From: CAYGHG01 sp964349515
Lineage (GTDB): Bacteria > Oederibacteriota > PGYV01 > CAYGHG01
Assembly (NCBI GenBank): GCA_964349515.1
Contig: CAYGHG010000005.1
Coordinates: 1 to 48,258, forward strand
Direction: 5' to 3'
DNA: 48,258 bases
Below are positions 1-8,196 of the stretch, piece after piece (the stretch's first letter is position 1; each line of letters opens with the position of its first letter). Below the pieces are notes generated by a model. It worked only from the letters and a program-made list of their open reading frames with translations, did no database searches and was not told where the DNA came from. Made by a program: the position numbers and the translations under genes.

Positions 1-91
1 ATTCCTTGTCCTCGCAGACTATATTCGCGTCCCTTACCGCCACTATGTTGCCGTATTTCTTCCATACATTTTTGATGACTACCCTTGCCAT
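1..91 (-). CDS. ugpC: ABC transporter ATP-binding protein, UgpC/MalK type (5' end only)
   Basis: Only the first 30 codons are inside the window; the gene continues past base 1. The N-terminus (MARVVIKNVWKKYG, then AVRDANI) has the form of the first strand and A-loop of MalK/UgpC-type sugar-importer ATPases, where the aromatic after KK stacks on ATP. The ATG at 91 has a GGAGG ribosome site a few bases upstream. By family it would energise uptake of an oligosaccharide or glycerol-3-phosphate at the inner membrane. The Walker motifs lie outside the window, so the assignment rests on the N-terminus alone. It follows the PorV-like gene by 22 bases and may share its promoter. Confidence 0.62.
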   Translation of the reverse strand, partial: MARVVIKNVWKKYGNIVAVRDANIVCEDKE

Positions 92-113
92 TTATACCTC
101 CGCTTTGTGCCTG

Positions 114-1058
114 TTATTTGAATTTTAAAGTAAGGCCGAACCGGTGAGTGCTTTCAAGCACGCCCAGATTTCTGTATGCATAATCTATTTCATATATGTC
201 TATCTTTACTCCCGCGCCCATGACAAATCCGGTAAAAATCGCGGGAATTGCCACGTACTCGGTGTATTTATTCATGTCAAACATGCCCTGGAACTGGTAG
301 CCCATCCTCAATACAACTATGTCTTTGTACCAGTATTCAAACCCGAGCGCGAGTATCCCGTATGTTTCTATAGGCTGGATATAGTCAAGATTTAGCATCA
401 TATTTCTTATTCCGGTATAGCTTAATCCTACCCTGACATTGATAGGAAGCATAAATGCCTCTCCGAAACCAAATTGCGGGCCGAGATTTTGCGCCACGAC
501 CCCTGCCTGCAGATCTTTTATCGGCAGCTGGTAAATCGCGCCGATATCCGCCGCAAACCCGAGCGAACTCTTGTCATCTATTGATTCATTGAATATTTTG
601 ATTGTTGCGCCGAGGGCGAGTTCCTTATTAATCATAGTTCCGTAAGATATGTTAAAGCCTATGCTGGTTGCGCTGAAAGGGTCGCCTGACACGCCGAGCT
701 CGTTCCATCTGGGAATCTCGCCTGAGTTTACATATACTATCCCGAGCCCAAAAGTTCCTATTTCTCCAAACGGATAAGCCGCCGCGAGATAATCATAGAA
801 GATGTCGGTAAACCATACCGAATGCATAAAAGTAATCTGAAGAGCCGGAATCCTTGAGAGCCCGGCGGGGTTCCATATAATTGAATTAACATCATCAGCT
901 GCTGCCGTGTATGCACCGCCCATCGCGATAGGCCTTGCGCCCTGCTCCAGTTTAAGGAATACTGCAGAGGTCGTCCCCTGGTCAGCAAACAACTGTAATG
1001 AAAATAATGACAAAACAGAGACAAAAATAGCTCTTTTTATTAACTTACTGATTTTCAT
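114..1058 (-). CDS. PorV/PorQ-family outer-membrane beta-barrel protein
   Basis: 314 residues with a signal peptide (basic MKISKLIKR, hydrophobic core, likely cut after LFA at about residue 25). The segment at about 34-68 carries the family signature: FLKLEQGARPIAMGGAY followed by ADD and WNPAGL. The rest is amphipathic strand ending in an aromatic-rich strand (HRFGLTLKFK), as expected for a 14-strand FadL-like barrel. In Bacteroidetes, PorV is the type IX secretion shuttle and PorQ its relative; here the role is unassigned. A second member with added FN3 domains lies at 32652-34238. The start is supported by AGAGGTG and by a near-consensus promoter directly upstream. Confidence 0.85.
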   Translation of the reverse strand: MKISKLIKRAIFVSVLSLFSLQLFADQGTTSAVFLKLEQGARPIAMGGAYTAAADDVNSIIWNPAGLSRIPALQITFMHSVWFTDIFYDYLAAAYPFGEIGTFGLGIVYVNSGEIPRWNELGVSGDPFSATSIGFNISYGTMINKELALGATIKIFNESIDDKSSLGFAADIGAIYQLPIKDLQAGVVAQNLGPQFGFGEAFMLPINVRVGLSYTGIRNMMLNLDYIQPIETYGILALGFEYWYKDIVVLRMGYQFQGMFDMNKYTEYVAIPAIFTGFVMGAGVKIDIYEIDYAYRNLGVLESTHRFGLTLKFK

Positions 1059-1077
1059 TTTTTCACCTCTTTGAAAG

Positions 1078-1106
1078 AATATATCATTTCATATTACAGG
1101 TGTCAA
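1078..1106 (-). promoter_or_regulatory. Sigma-70-type promoter of the PorV-like gene
   Basis: On the minus strand a TTGACA -35 box (1101-1106), a spacer of exactly 17 bases and a TATATT -10 box (1078-1083) with an upstream TG (extended -10). The predicted start would leave a leader of only about 13 bases, just enough to hold the AGAGGTG ribosome site. Confidence 0.65.
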
Positions 1107-1204
1107 GCAGTATAATCCCCTTGCAAAAGCCTTTAATAATATACGATTTCAGCCGGTATGCCTCTATGTTTAGAGTCCGTTTTCACGTTAAAGTTACGGT
1201 CTTT

Positions 1205-2197
1205 TTAAAAGATTCCGCCGTATATGCTCCACGTGTACTTTCCTTCCAAGTAGCGTTTTACCGTAAGGAACAGGTTTGCGCTTCCGTCATCTTTAAACCC
1301 GGCATCAGCAGTAACCACTTCAAAAATCTCAAACTTTTTTGATATTTCTTTAAAGTCAACAGTCTTACTCAGTTTTCCCTCAGTAACAATATAAATGCTG
1401 TCCGATGTTGTAACTAATACTTTTCCTTTTCCTGCAGAAGCATCTATTATCCTTCCCTCTATATCGCCTATTTTTTCCGAAGAATTATAGGGATGGGATG
1501 ATTTCATCAGCACCGCCGGAGAAGCCGACATATCCGTATAATAAAAATCCTCCCCGTCAAAAATTCCGAACTCCGCAGACTCAAACTCCCGTATCTTTTT
1601 TTTATCATCAAAATTATACAGGCAAACCGAATTCTTTCCTGCAGAAAACTCAGAACTGGAAAAATATCTTCCGCCGTCCGACATTCTCAGCCGTCTGTAA
1701 ACACGCTCCATAGCGATACCGTATCCTGCGGCGCCTGCAACCTGCTTTTTGTCCTCAAGTAAAAAACTGAATATTACAGCATTTGATTTGATATCAAGTA
1801 TGGCTGCGGTAGTGTTGGGCGATGTTCCGAGCCGCATATTAAAACACAGATAACGGCGGTCGGGAGAGTAAGCTATCTCGCCCATTAAATACGGAGGCAC
1901 GCTTCTTTTAGAGCCGTCGCTGCCTGTTATTTCCACTATAAATCCCGAGGGGTTGAAACTTTCAAATGATTTAAATTTATTTGTGCCGCCGGGAACAGGA
2001 GCGTACCCTACTTCTTTTTTTTGCGCATCATAAAACTCCCACCGCATCTTCTCAGTATTTGCCGCTGTCAGGCCCGCAACAGACGGGTCAGCCTCTCCTA
2101 TTTCGGCTATCGCCCCTTCAGGCAGTTTGGCACGTCCGGAACAGGATGCAAAAAAAACAGCGCATAAAATAATTATTAACGTTTTTTTAGTTGTCAT
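1205..2197 (-). CDS. Hypothetical lipoprotein
   Basis: 330 residues beginning MTTKKTLIIILCAVFFASC, a typical lipoprotein signal with lipobox FASC and acylated cysteine at residue 19; Ser at +2 suggests onward sorting to the outer membrane if Lol rules apply. The mature part has propeller-like strand patterns (YSPDRRYLCFNMRLG, then ILDIKSNAVIFSF), resembling stress-tested beta-propeller or TolB-like repeats, but I recognise no family. It begins 11 bases after atpC and may be transcribed as the distal gene of the ATP synthase operon. The ribosome site is weak. Function unknown. Confidence 0.75.
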   Translation of the reverse strand: MTTKKTLIIILCAVFFASCSGRAKLPEGAIAEIGEADPSVAGLTAANTEKMRWEFYDAQKKEVGYAPVPGGTNKFKSFESFNPSGFIVEITGSDGSKRSVPPYLMGEIAYSPDRRYLCFNMRLGTSPNTTAAILDIKSNAVIFSFLLEDKKQVAGAAGYGIAMERVYRRLRMSDGGRYFSSSEFSAGKNSVCLYNFDDKKKIREFESAEFGIFDGEDFYYTDMSASPAVLMKSSHPYNSSEKIGDIEGRIIDASAGKGKVLVTTSDSIYIVTEGKLSKTVDFKEISKKFEIFEVVTADAGFKDDGSANLFLTVKRYLEGKYTWSIYGGIF

Positions 2198-2208
2198 ATC
2201 TATGACGT

Positions 2209-2637
2209 TCAGTGCTTTCTGCGTCTTTCAAGCACCTGTATTGCTTTGAGCCTTGATATTTCTTTCAGCAGTTCGGCCTTTACTTTGTCGTAATCCACAT
2301 CGCCCGCGGATTTGGCCTTTAACAATTTTTCCTTTTCGTCTTTTCTTCTCTTTGCGGCCTCGACATCAACATCCGCCTCTGTCTCGGCTGTTTCAAGCAG
2401 CAGCACTGCTTTGTCTTTTGCCACTTCTATGTAACCGCCCGACACCGCTATAAGTTCCTGCCTTGAGTCCTCGTGTTTTATCTCAACGACTCCCGGCGCA
2501 AGCACTGTCGCAAAAGCAGCATGCGAAGCCAGAACTCCGAAATCCCCCTCTATGCCGGGAGCTGTCAACGACTGTATTTTTCCCTCAAATACTTTTTTCT
2601 CAGGGGTCACTATGCTGATATCAAATAATTTGGCCAT
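2209..2637 (-). CDS. atpC: F1 ATP synthase subunit epsilon
   Basis: 142 residues, the usual length. The N-terminal beta-sandwich is clear (SIVTPEKKVFEGKIQSLTAPG, then GDFGVLASHAAFATVL), followed by a C-terminal helical hairpin (about 90-142) with many Lys and Glu. Epsilon joins gamma in the central rotor stalk, and its helical hairpin can inhibit ATP hydrolysis. Last gene of the atp cluster, 15 bases after atpD. Confidence 0.96.
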   Translation of the reverse strand: MAKLFDISIVTPEKKVFEGKIQSLTAPGIEGDFGVLASHAAFATVLAPGVVEIKHEDSRQELIAVSGGYIEVAKDKAVLLLETAETEADVDVEAAKRRKDEKEKLLKAKSAGDVDYDKVKAELLKEISRLKAIQVLERRRKH

Positions 2638-2652
2638 TTTTTTCCACCGCCT

Positions 2653-4068
2653 CTACTGGGCCATCGTCTTTGCTTTCTCTATTACCTCTTCAATACTGCC
2701 TGACATATAAAACGCCTGTTCGGGAAGCGTGTCAAGCTCGCCGTTTACAAGTTTCTTGAATCCCGCAACCGTATCCTTTACAGATACGTATTTGCCTTCG
2801 TGGCCGGTAAACTGCGAGGCTACGAAGAAGGGCTGTGACAGGAATTTCTGTATCCTTCTCGCACGCGCGACTATGAGTTTGTCCTGTTCGGAAAGTTCGT
2901 CTATGCCGAGAATAGCTATGATATCCTGCAGATCCTTGTAACGCTGAAGTATCCTCTTTACCTCCATCGCCACCTGATAGTGCTCTTCGCCGACTACTTC
3001 GGGCTTTAAGATGGATGAGGTCGAGTCAAGCGGGTCAACAGCGGGATAAATACCAAGCGCCGAGAGCGGCCTTGAAAGAACGGTGGTCGCGTCAAGGTGG
3101 GCAAAGGCATTTGCAGGCGCAGGGTCTGTCAAGTCATCCGCAGGAACGTAAATAGCCTGAACCGATGTTATTGACCCTTTTTTAGTTGATGTAATTCTCT
3201 CTTGCAGTTCCGCCATCTCTGTTGCCAGGTTCGGCTGGTAACCAACGGCCGAAGGCATCCTTCCAAGCAGGGCTGAAACCTCCGAACCTGCCTGTGTAAA
3301 CCTGAATATGTTATCTATGAAGAGCAGTACGTCTTTTCCGCCCTCATCCCTGAAGTATTCTGCAGCCGTTAAGCCGGTTAAACCAACGCGGAGCCTTGCT
3401 CCCGGCGGCTCATTCATCTGTCCGTATATTAGGGCTGTCTTTTTGATAACCCCTGATTCCATCATTTCATTTCTTAAATCAGTGCCTTCCCTTGTCCTCT
3501 CTCCGACTCCCGCGAATACGGAAAAGCCTCCGTGCTCCTGGGCTATGTTTCTGATGAGTTCCATTATGACGACAGTCTTGCCTACACCCGCTCCGCCGAA
3601 GAGGCCGACTTTTCCTCCTTTGGAGTAAGGGCAGAGCAGGTCAAGAACTTTAATACCGGTTTCAAACATCTCTGTCTTTATTTCCAGTTCTTCAAAAGAA
3701 GGCGGGCTTCTCCTGATAGGGCTTTTCTTCTTGGTTTCCACAGGCCCCATATAGTCAACAGGCTCGCCTAAAACGTTCAGCACCCTGCCGAGCGTCTCTT
3801 CACCTACAGGCACCATTATGGGCGCCCCGGTGTCAGAAACAGCCATTCCGCGCGAAATTCCGTCGGTCGCGCTCATCGCAACACAGCGTACTGTATTGTC
3901 TCCGATATGCGTTGCCACCTCGGCGGTCAGGTTTATCTCCCTTCTTTCGCCTGCTATCAAATATTCGCCCTGTATCTTCAGCGCGTTGTATATCTCAGGC
4001 AGCTTGCCCTCCGAGAACTCCGCGTCAATGATGGGCCCGATGACCTGAACCACTTTTCCTTTATTCAT
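2653..4068 (-). CDS. atpD: F1 ATP synthase subunit beta (catalytic)
   Basis: 471 residues. The Walker A motif GGAGVGKT is at 158-165, the catalytic GER is at 189-191, the Walker B stretch reads VLLFIDNIFRF, and the DELSEQD loop is present in the C-terminal helical domain. All catalytic residues look intact, so this is a working nucleotide-converting subunit. The ATG has an ideal GGAGG site. A 67-base gap upstream towards atpG holds a 7-bp-period repeat. Confidence 0.98.
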   Translation of the reverse strand: MNKGKVVQVIGPIIDAEFSEGKLPEIYNALKIQGEYLIAGERREINLTAEVATHIGDNTVRCVAMSATDGISRGMAVSDTGAPIMVPVGEETLGRVLNVLGEPVDYMGPVETKKKSPIRRSPPSFEELEIKTEMFETGIKVLDLLCPYSKGGKVGLFGGAGVGKTVVIMELIRNIAQEHGGFSVFAGVGERTREGTDLRNEMMESGVIKKTALIYGQMNEPPGARLRVGLTGLTAAEYFRDEGGKDVLLFIDNIFRFTQAGSEVSALLGRMPSAVGYQPNLATEMAELQERITSTKKGSITSVQAIYVPADDLTDPAPANAFAHLDATTVLSRPLSALGIYPAVDPLDSTSSILKPEVVGEEHYQVAMEVKRILQRYKDLQDIIAILGIDELSEQDKLIVARARRIQKFLSQPFFVASQFTGHEGKYVSVKDTVAGFKKLVNGELDTLPEQAFYMSGSIEEVIEKAKTMAQ

Positions 4069-4107
4069 CTCTTCCTCCTTCGAGTATTGAAATTATTCTG
4101 TTTTTTT

Positions 4108-4134
4108 AAGTTTCAAGCTTTCAGTTTTCAGCTT
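4108..4134. repeat. Degenerate 7-bp-period repeat between atpG and atpD
   Basis: Four successive heptamers of the form (A/C)AGxTTT/C can be read (AAGTTTC, AAGCTTT, CAGTTTT, CAGCTTC). It lies in the only sizeable gap of the F1 half of the operon and belongs to a class seen at seven places in this window. Confidence 0.6.
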
Positions 4135-4135
4135 C

Positions 4136-4996
4136 TCATCCGTTTTTAATCGCATTTGCTCCGCCCACTATTTCCATTATCTCCCCTGTTATCGCGGCCT
4201 GGCGGGTCTTGTTGGCTAGCAGTGTAAGCGAAGTTATCATTTCGCCCGCATTCTTTGTCGCCATTTCCATCGACACCATTCTGACGCCGTGTTCCGACGC
4301 CTGCGATTCAAGTACATCGCGGAACATCGTGGTCTTTATGTATTTTTCTATGAGGTTGTTAAGAACCGCTTCCTCGCCCGGTTCGTATATAAAATCCTTT
4401 GCAGGTTCTTCTTTGTCCTCTTTCCTGTCAAATACTACCGGCAGTATCTGCTTGCGAACTATTTTCTGCTGCATATTGTTCTGATAACTGCTGTAAATAA
4501 TCTCAACCTTCCTGTATTCGCCGGCCGCATAGTGCTTTATCAGCGCGTTTGAAACCTCTTCCACCTCAAACCAGCTTATGTTCCTGTCATTGTATTTGAA
4601 CATTACGGATTCCCTGCCGAACCTTTTTAATACGTCCATTCCCTTTTTGCCGATGTAATACAGCACAAGGTCGGGGGCATCTTTCATCTTTAACATTGCT
4701 TCCTTTGCAAGGTTTGTGTTAAAGCTTCCGCAAAGACCCTTGTCCGCCGTAATTAAAACCACCGCTTCTTTTGAAACAGATTCGTTCTTTCTGACCAGGG
4801 GAAAGAGCTTTGGGTCGGCTTTTCTCACGAGGTCCGCTATGACCTCCTCTATTTTATCCGAGTAGGGCCTTGCCGAGAGTATCCTCTCCTGCGCTTTTCT
4901 GAGTTTAGCCGCAGATACCATCTTCATTGCCTTTGTTATCTGCTGTATGTTCTGGGCGCTTTTTATTCTTTTCCTTACTTCCCTTAGTGTCGCCAT
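4136..4996 (-). CDS. atpG: F1 ATP synthase subunit gamma
   Basis: 286 residues, normal length. The N-terminal helix (MATLREVRKRIKSAQNIQQI, then TKAMKMVSAAKLRKAQ) and the C-terminal helix (MEMATKNAGEMI, then LTLLANKTRQAAITGEI) form the coiled-coil shaft that turns within the alpha3beta3 ring. The intervening Rossmann-like domain has the usual VLITADKGLCGSFN. Canonical position between atpA and atpD. Confidence 0.97.
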   Translation of the reverse strand: MATLREVRKRIKSAQNIQQITKAMKMVSAAKLRKAQERILSARPYSDKIEEVIADLVRKADPKLFPLVRKNESVSKEAVVLITADKGLCGSFNTNLAKEAMLKMKDAPDLVLYYIGKKGMDVLKRFGRESVMFKYNDRNISWFEVEEVSNALIKHYAAGEYRKVEIIYSSYQNNMQQKIVRKQILPVVFDRKEDKEEPAKDFIYEPGEEAVLNNLIEKYIKTTMFRDVLESQASEHGVRMVSMEMATKNAGEMITSLTLLANKTRQAAITGEIMEIVGGANAIKNG

Positions 4997-5009
4997 TTAG
5001 GGGCTCCCT

Positions 5010-6521
5010 TTACTTTTTAAATGCGGCTTTAAATTCCGATACAGCCCTGTCCATTTTTTTCTTCAGCTCATCGGAGAGCTGTTTCTTTTCATTTATCTCC
5101 GTGCGTATGTCGTAGTGTTTTTCCTTTATGTATGAAATTAAGCCCTTTTCAAAAGCATCCACCTTGTCAAGAGGCACATCATCAAGGTACCTGTTGATTC
5201 CCGCGTAAATAATTACTATCTGGTCCTCGACATCAACCGGCACATACTGGCCCTGTTTCAGGATTTCTTCCATCCTCTTTCCAAGGGCGAGCTGCATTTC
5301 GGATGATTTGTCGAGCTCAGTTCCGAACTGCGCAAATGCCGCGAGTTCCCTGTACTGCCCGAGGTCGAGTTTTAGTTTTCCGGCCACCTGTTTCATCGCT
5401 TTTGTCTGTGCATTTCCGCCGACCCTTGAAACCGAGAGCCCGACGTTGATGGCGGGCCTGATGCCTGCTGCAAATAAGTTTCCCTCGAGGAATATCTGCC
5501 CGTCTGTAATTGAAATAACATTTGTGGGAATATAAGCTGAAATGTCGCCGGCCTGTGTTTCAATTATGGGAAGCGCCGTGATGGAGCCTGCGCCGTGCTT
5601 GTCGTCAAGCTTGACGGCCCTCTCAAGAAGCCTTGAGTGGAGGTAAAAAACGTCGCCCGGATAAGCCTCGCGGCCCGGCGGCCTGCGGAGCAGCAGCGAC
5701 ATCTGCCTGTATGCCACAGCATGTTTTGACAAATCGTCGTAAACAATGAGTACATGCCCATTGTTGTACATGAATTCCTCGCCCATGGCTGTTCCCGCAT
5801 AAGGCGCAATATACAGCAGCGGCGCCGGGTCTGATGCGTTTGCAGATACCACAATCGTATAGGCCATTGCACCGTGTTTTTCAAGATTGTCAACAACCCT
5901 TGCGACAGTTGACTGTTTCTGTCCTATGGCCACATATATGCATGTTACGTCCTTGCCCTTCTGGTTTATGATAGCATCAATGGCTATTGCAGTTTTACCC
6001 GTCTGCCTGTCGCCGATTATCAGTTCCCTCTGCCCGCGGCCTATGGGTATCATAGCGTCTATGGCTTTTATACCTGTCTGCAGCGGCTCGTGCACACCTT
6101 TTCTGTCAACAACACCGGCTGCCTTTACCTCGACTTCGCGGAATTTGGTGGTGTTAATCGGCCCCTTTCCGTCTATCGGATGGCCGAGCGGGTTTACAAC
6201 GCGGCCTATGAGTTCTTTGCCGACAGGCACCGAAAGAATCCTGCCTGTTCTTTTCACGGTGTCGCCCTCTTTTATACCCTTGTCATCCCCCATCAGAACG
6301 ACTCCGACGTTGTCGCGCTCAAGGTTGAGTGCCACGCCGAATACCTGGCCCGGGAACTCAAGCAGCTCCATTGACATGACGTTATCAAGCCCGTAAACCC
6401 TCGCGATGCCGTCGCCGACCTGTATTACCTGGCCGACTTCGGTGAGTTCCACCTTTGCCTCATATTTTTCTATCTGGCTTCTGATTATACCTGTAATCTC
6501 TTCCGGTTTTATCTGCATCAT
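5010..6521 (-). CDS. atpA: F1 ATP synthase subunit alpha
   Basis: 503 residues, normal length. The regulatory-site P-loop GDRQTGKT is at 170-177, preceded by the QRELIIG strand. GRVVNPLGHPIDGKGP and the PGREAYPGDVFYLHSRLLER segment are typical of alpha. The protein forms the non-catalytic positions of the F1 hexamer and contacts delta through its N-terminus. The start is the first of two adjacent ATG codons behind GGAGG. Confidence 0.98.
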   Translation of the reverse strand: MMQIKPEEITGIIRSQIEKYEAKVELTEVGQVIQVGDGIARVYGLDNVMSMELLEFPGQVFGVALNLERDNVGVVLMGDDKGIKEGDTVKRTGRILSVPVGKELIGRVVNPLGHPIDGKGPINTTKFREVEVKAAGVVDRKGVHEPLQTGIKAIDAMIPIGRGQRELIIGDRQTGKTAIAIDAIINQKGKDVTCIYVAIGQKQSTVARVVDNLEKHGAMAYTIVVSANASDPAPLLYIAPYAGTAMGEEFMYNNGHVLIVYDDLSKHAVAYRQMSLLLRRPPGREAYPGDVFYLHSRLLERAVKLDDKHGAGSITALPIIETQAGDISAYIPTNVISITDGQIFLEGNLFAAGIRPAINVGLSVSRVGGNAQTKAMKQVAGKLKLDLGQYRELAAFAQFGTELDKSSEMQLALGKRMEEILKQGQYVPVDVEDQIVIIYAGINRYLDDVPLDKVDAFEKGLISYIKEKHYDIRTEINEKKQLSDELKKKMDRAVSEFKAAFKK

Positions 6522-6545
6522 TTTCCTCCTGTCATATATGTGTCT

Positions 6546-7223
6546 TTATTTTTTCTTTTTTGGTTTAACCACTTTTTTTACGGGCTTTTTCGCAGCTTTT
6601 TTTGCTGCGGCCTTTTTTGCCGGTTTGTCGGCTGCTTTTTTTACTGCCGTCTTTTTCGCAACAGGTTTTTCAACCGGCACCGCACTTTTTGACTTCAGGC
6701 TTTTTTTAAGGGAATTGATAAACTGTATGACGCTCGCGTCTATCAGCCTCATTTTTTCCCGTATTATGATTCCGCCCATCATACCCTGGTTAACCCTCGC
6801 ATCAACAGTCAGTTTGCTTTTCATTGCTTTCTCAAGTTTCCTGACCACAGTCCCCCGCTCGTCTGCAGTCAGCGGGTAGGCTGTTTCTATGGTTATTTTT
6901 TTGAGGTTCAGGCTGTCATCCACCTTTTCGCCGAACGCTTCGCAGACAGCGTCAAAAATACGCTCTCTCTTTTTATCTATAATCAGCATTATAAAATTCA
7001 TGGCAGTAGCGGAGATTTTTCCGCCAAAAATATTTTTTATCAGGGATTTTTTGTCCTCCCTGCTCACTCCGGGGTGCATCATGACCGCCCTGAATTTCGG
7101 TTCAGAGTCAAGCGCGGCCCTCACGGAATCGAGCTCTTCTCTGACGTTTTTGGCGTTCGCCGCTCCTCCCGCAAGCGTAAAAAGCGCCTCTGCATATTTT
7201 AACGGAAGTACCTTATCAGCCAT
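6546..7223 (-). CDS. atpH: F1 ATP synthase subunit delta with a lysine-rich tail
   Basis: 225 residues, against about 175-185 for the family. Residues 1-176 give the normal six-helix N-terminal domain and the C-terminal part with GMMGGIIIREKMRLIDASV, which links F1 to the b stalk. Residues 177-225 are an added tail made almost only of Lys, Ala, Pro and Val, resembling histone-H1 or bacterial HU-like tails (for example KKAAAKKAAKKPVKKVVK). It is in frame with no sign of a frameshift. The tail's role is unknown; it could bind lipid or nucleic acid. Canonical position between atpF and atpA. Confidence 0.95.
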   Translation of the reverse strand: MADKVLPLKYAEALFTLAGGAANAKNVREELDSVRAALDSEPKFRAVMMHPGVSREDKKSLIKNIFGGKISATAMNFIMLIIDKKRERIFDAVCEAFGEKVDDSLNLKKITIETAYPLTADERGTVVRKLEKAMKSKLTVDARVNQGMMGGIIIREKMRLIDASVIQFINSLKKSLKSKSAVPVEKPVAKKTAVKKAADKPAKKAAAKKAAKKPVKKVVKPKKKK

Positions 7224-7235
7224 ATTTCCCTCTTT

Positions 7236-7718
7236 TTAATTTTTTTCTATCTGCCTGAAAACATCGGCCACAACATCAAACTGCTCTTTTTTGCCTATTT
7301 TTGCCTTTACAGCCTTCTGCGCCGCGAGTATCGATAGGTCAACTATAGTGTCCTTTACCTCTTCTATGGCGCGCCTCTTTTCCGCCTCTATCTCCCTTTT
7401 TGCGTCTTCCACCATTTTGCGCCCCTCGGCCTTAGCCTCATCCACTATCCTGGCCTTTGACTTCTCGCCTTCCGCGACCGAGTCGCTGAAAGCCTTGTGA
7501 GCCTTTGCATGCATTTCAGCAAGCTTTGCCACATATTCAGCCTTCATGTTTTCAATATCCGACTTGTCTTTCTCAATCTTATCAAGGCTGTCGGTTATGA
7601 AATCGTCCCTCTTTTTGAGCGTTTTAATCAGGCTCCCTATGAAAAGTTTCCACACAAGCGGCGCCGCTATAAGGAATGTCACGAGCTGTATGATCAGTAC
7701 CGGCAAATCTATTTTCAT
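7236..7718 (-). CDS. atpF: Fo ATP synthase subunit b
   Basis: 160 residues: one N-terminal membrane helix (about 5-30) followed by a long charged alpha-helix that forms the peripheral stalk (KIEKDKSDIENMKAEY onward, rich in Ala, Glu and Lys). Length and arrangement are normal for b. The ATG is preceded by a strong GGAGG. The 79-base gap before it, after atpE, holds two GC-rich hairpins. Confidence 0.95.
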   Translation of the reverse strand: MKIDLPVLIIQLVTFLIAAPLVWKLFIGSLIKTLKKRDDFITDSLDKIEKDKSDIENMKAEYVAKLAEMHAKAHKAFSDSVAEGEKSKARIVDEAKAEGRKMVEDAKREIEAEKRRAIEEVKDTIVDLSILAAQKAVKAKIGKKEQFDVVADVFRQIEKN

Positions 7719-7730
7719 TTTTTCCTCCGC

Positions 7731-7745
7731 CGCGCCTTACGCGCG
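7731..7745 (-). promoter_or_regulatory. Small GC hairpin just upstream of the atpF ribosome site
   Basis: CGCGC, a 5-base loop and GCGCG form a short stem that ends close to the GGAGG of atpF in the mRNA. It could lower translation of atpF relative to atpE. No T-run follows, so it is not a terminator. Confidence 0.45.
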
Positions 7746-7767
7746 TTTGGTTTAATCTATAAGTCCG

Positions 7768-7790
7768 GCGGCGGCCGTAAAAGCCGCCGC
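7768..7790 (-). promoter_or_regulatory. Strong intercistronic hairpin after atpE
   Basis: A perfect 8-bp all-GC stem (GCGGCGGC / GCCGCCGC) with a 7-base loop starts a few bases after the atpE stop. Without a downstream T-run it is best read as an mRNA 3'-end protector or attenuating structure, fitting the need for many more c subunits than b. Confidence 0.55.
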
Positions 7791-7797
7791 AAAAACA

Positions 7798-8163
7798 TTA
7801 CCCTATGAATAACGCCTTAAAGGGGTTGACAAATATAAGGATGAAGCCTATTACAAGAGCATAAATCGTGAGCGACTCAATAAGCGCGAGCCCGAGGATC
7901 AGGAGCATCTGTATTTTTCCGCCCGCTTCAGGCTGCCTTGCAACCGCTTCGCAGGCTTTGCCTGTTGCGATTCCCTGACCGATTCCGCATCCGAGCGCGG
8001 CAATACCTACGCCGAGCGCGGCGGCAAGCGCCGACAGCGCAAAGAAGTTTACGCTTTCATTTGTCGCTTTTCCCGCGTCTCCCGTTTCCGCAGCAGCCGC
8101 TACTACCGTTGCCAGTGCAAGAACAAAAACCATTGACATAACCACTACAAGAATCTTTTTCAA
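7798..8163 (-). CDS. atpE: Fo ATP synthase subunit c with signal-peptide-like leader; Na+-type residues
   Basis: About 121 residues from the TTG at 8163. That start is chosen because AGGAGG lies 8 bases upstream, whereas the GTG at 8172 overlaps this site. Residues 1-25 look like a signal peptide (MKKILVVVMSMV, then AAAA), making the protein about 35 residues longer than most c subunits. The hairpin itself is normal: helix 1 with GIGQG, the ARQPEA loop, and helix 2 with LIESLTIYALVI. Aligned with the Ilyobacter c-ring, Gln32, Glu65, Ser66 and Tyr70 are kept while Thr67 is Leu. This suggests Na+ coordination, though H+ use is not excluded. Confidence 0.93.
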   Translation of the reverse strand: MKKILVVVMSMVFVLALATVVAAAAETGDAGKATNESVNFFALSALAAALGVGIAALGCGIGQGIATGKACEAVARQPEAGGKIQMLLILGLALIESLTIYALVIGFILIFVNPFKALFIG

Positions 8164-8171
8164 ACCTTTCA

Positions 8172-8177
8172 CCTCCT
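8172..8177 (-). promoter_or_regulatory. Shine-Dalgarno site deciding the atpE start
   Basis: AGGAGG on the minus strand sits 8 bases before the TTG at 8163 and overlaps the alternative GTG at 8172, arguing for the TTG start. Confidence 0.6.
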
Positions 8178-8196
8178 GTGAGGAATCTTAAATTTC

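Noticed and set aside
7768..7790. Rho-independent terminator within the atp operon
   Set aside because: No T-run follows the stem and essential subunit genes lie downstream.
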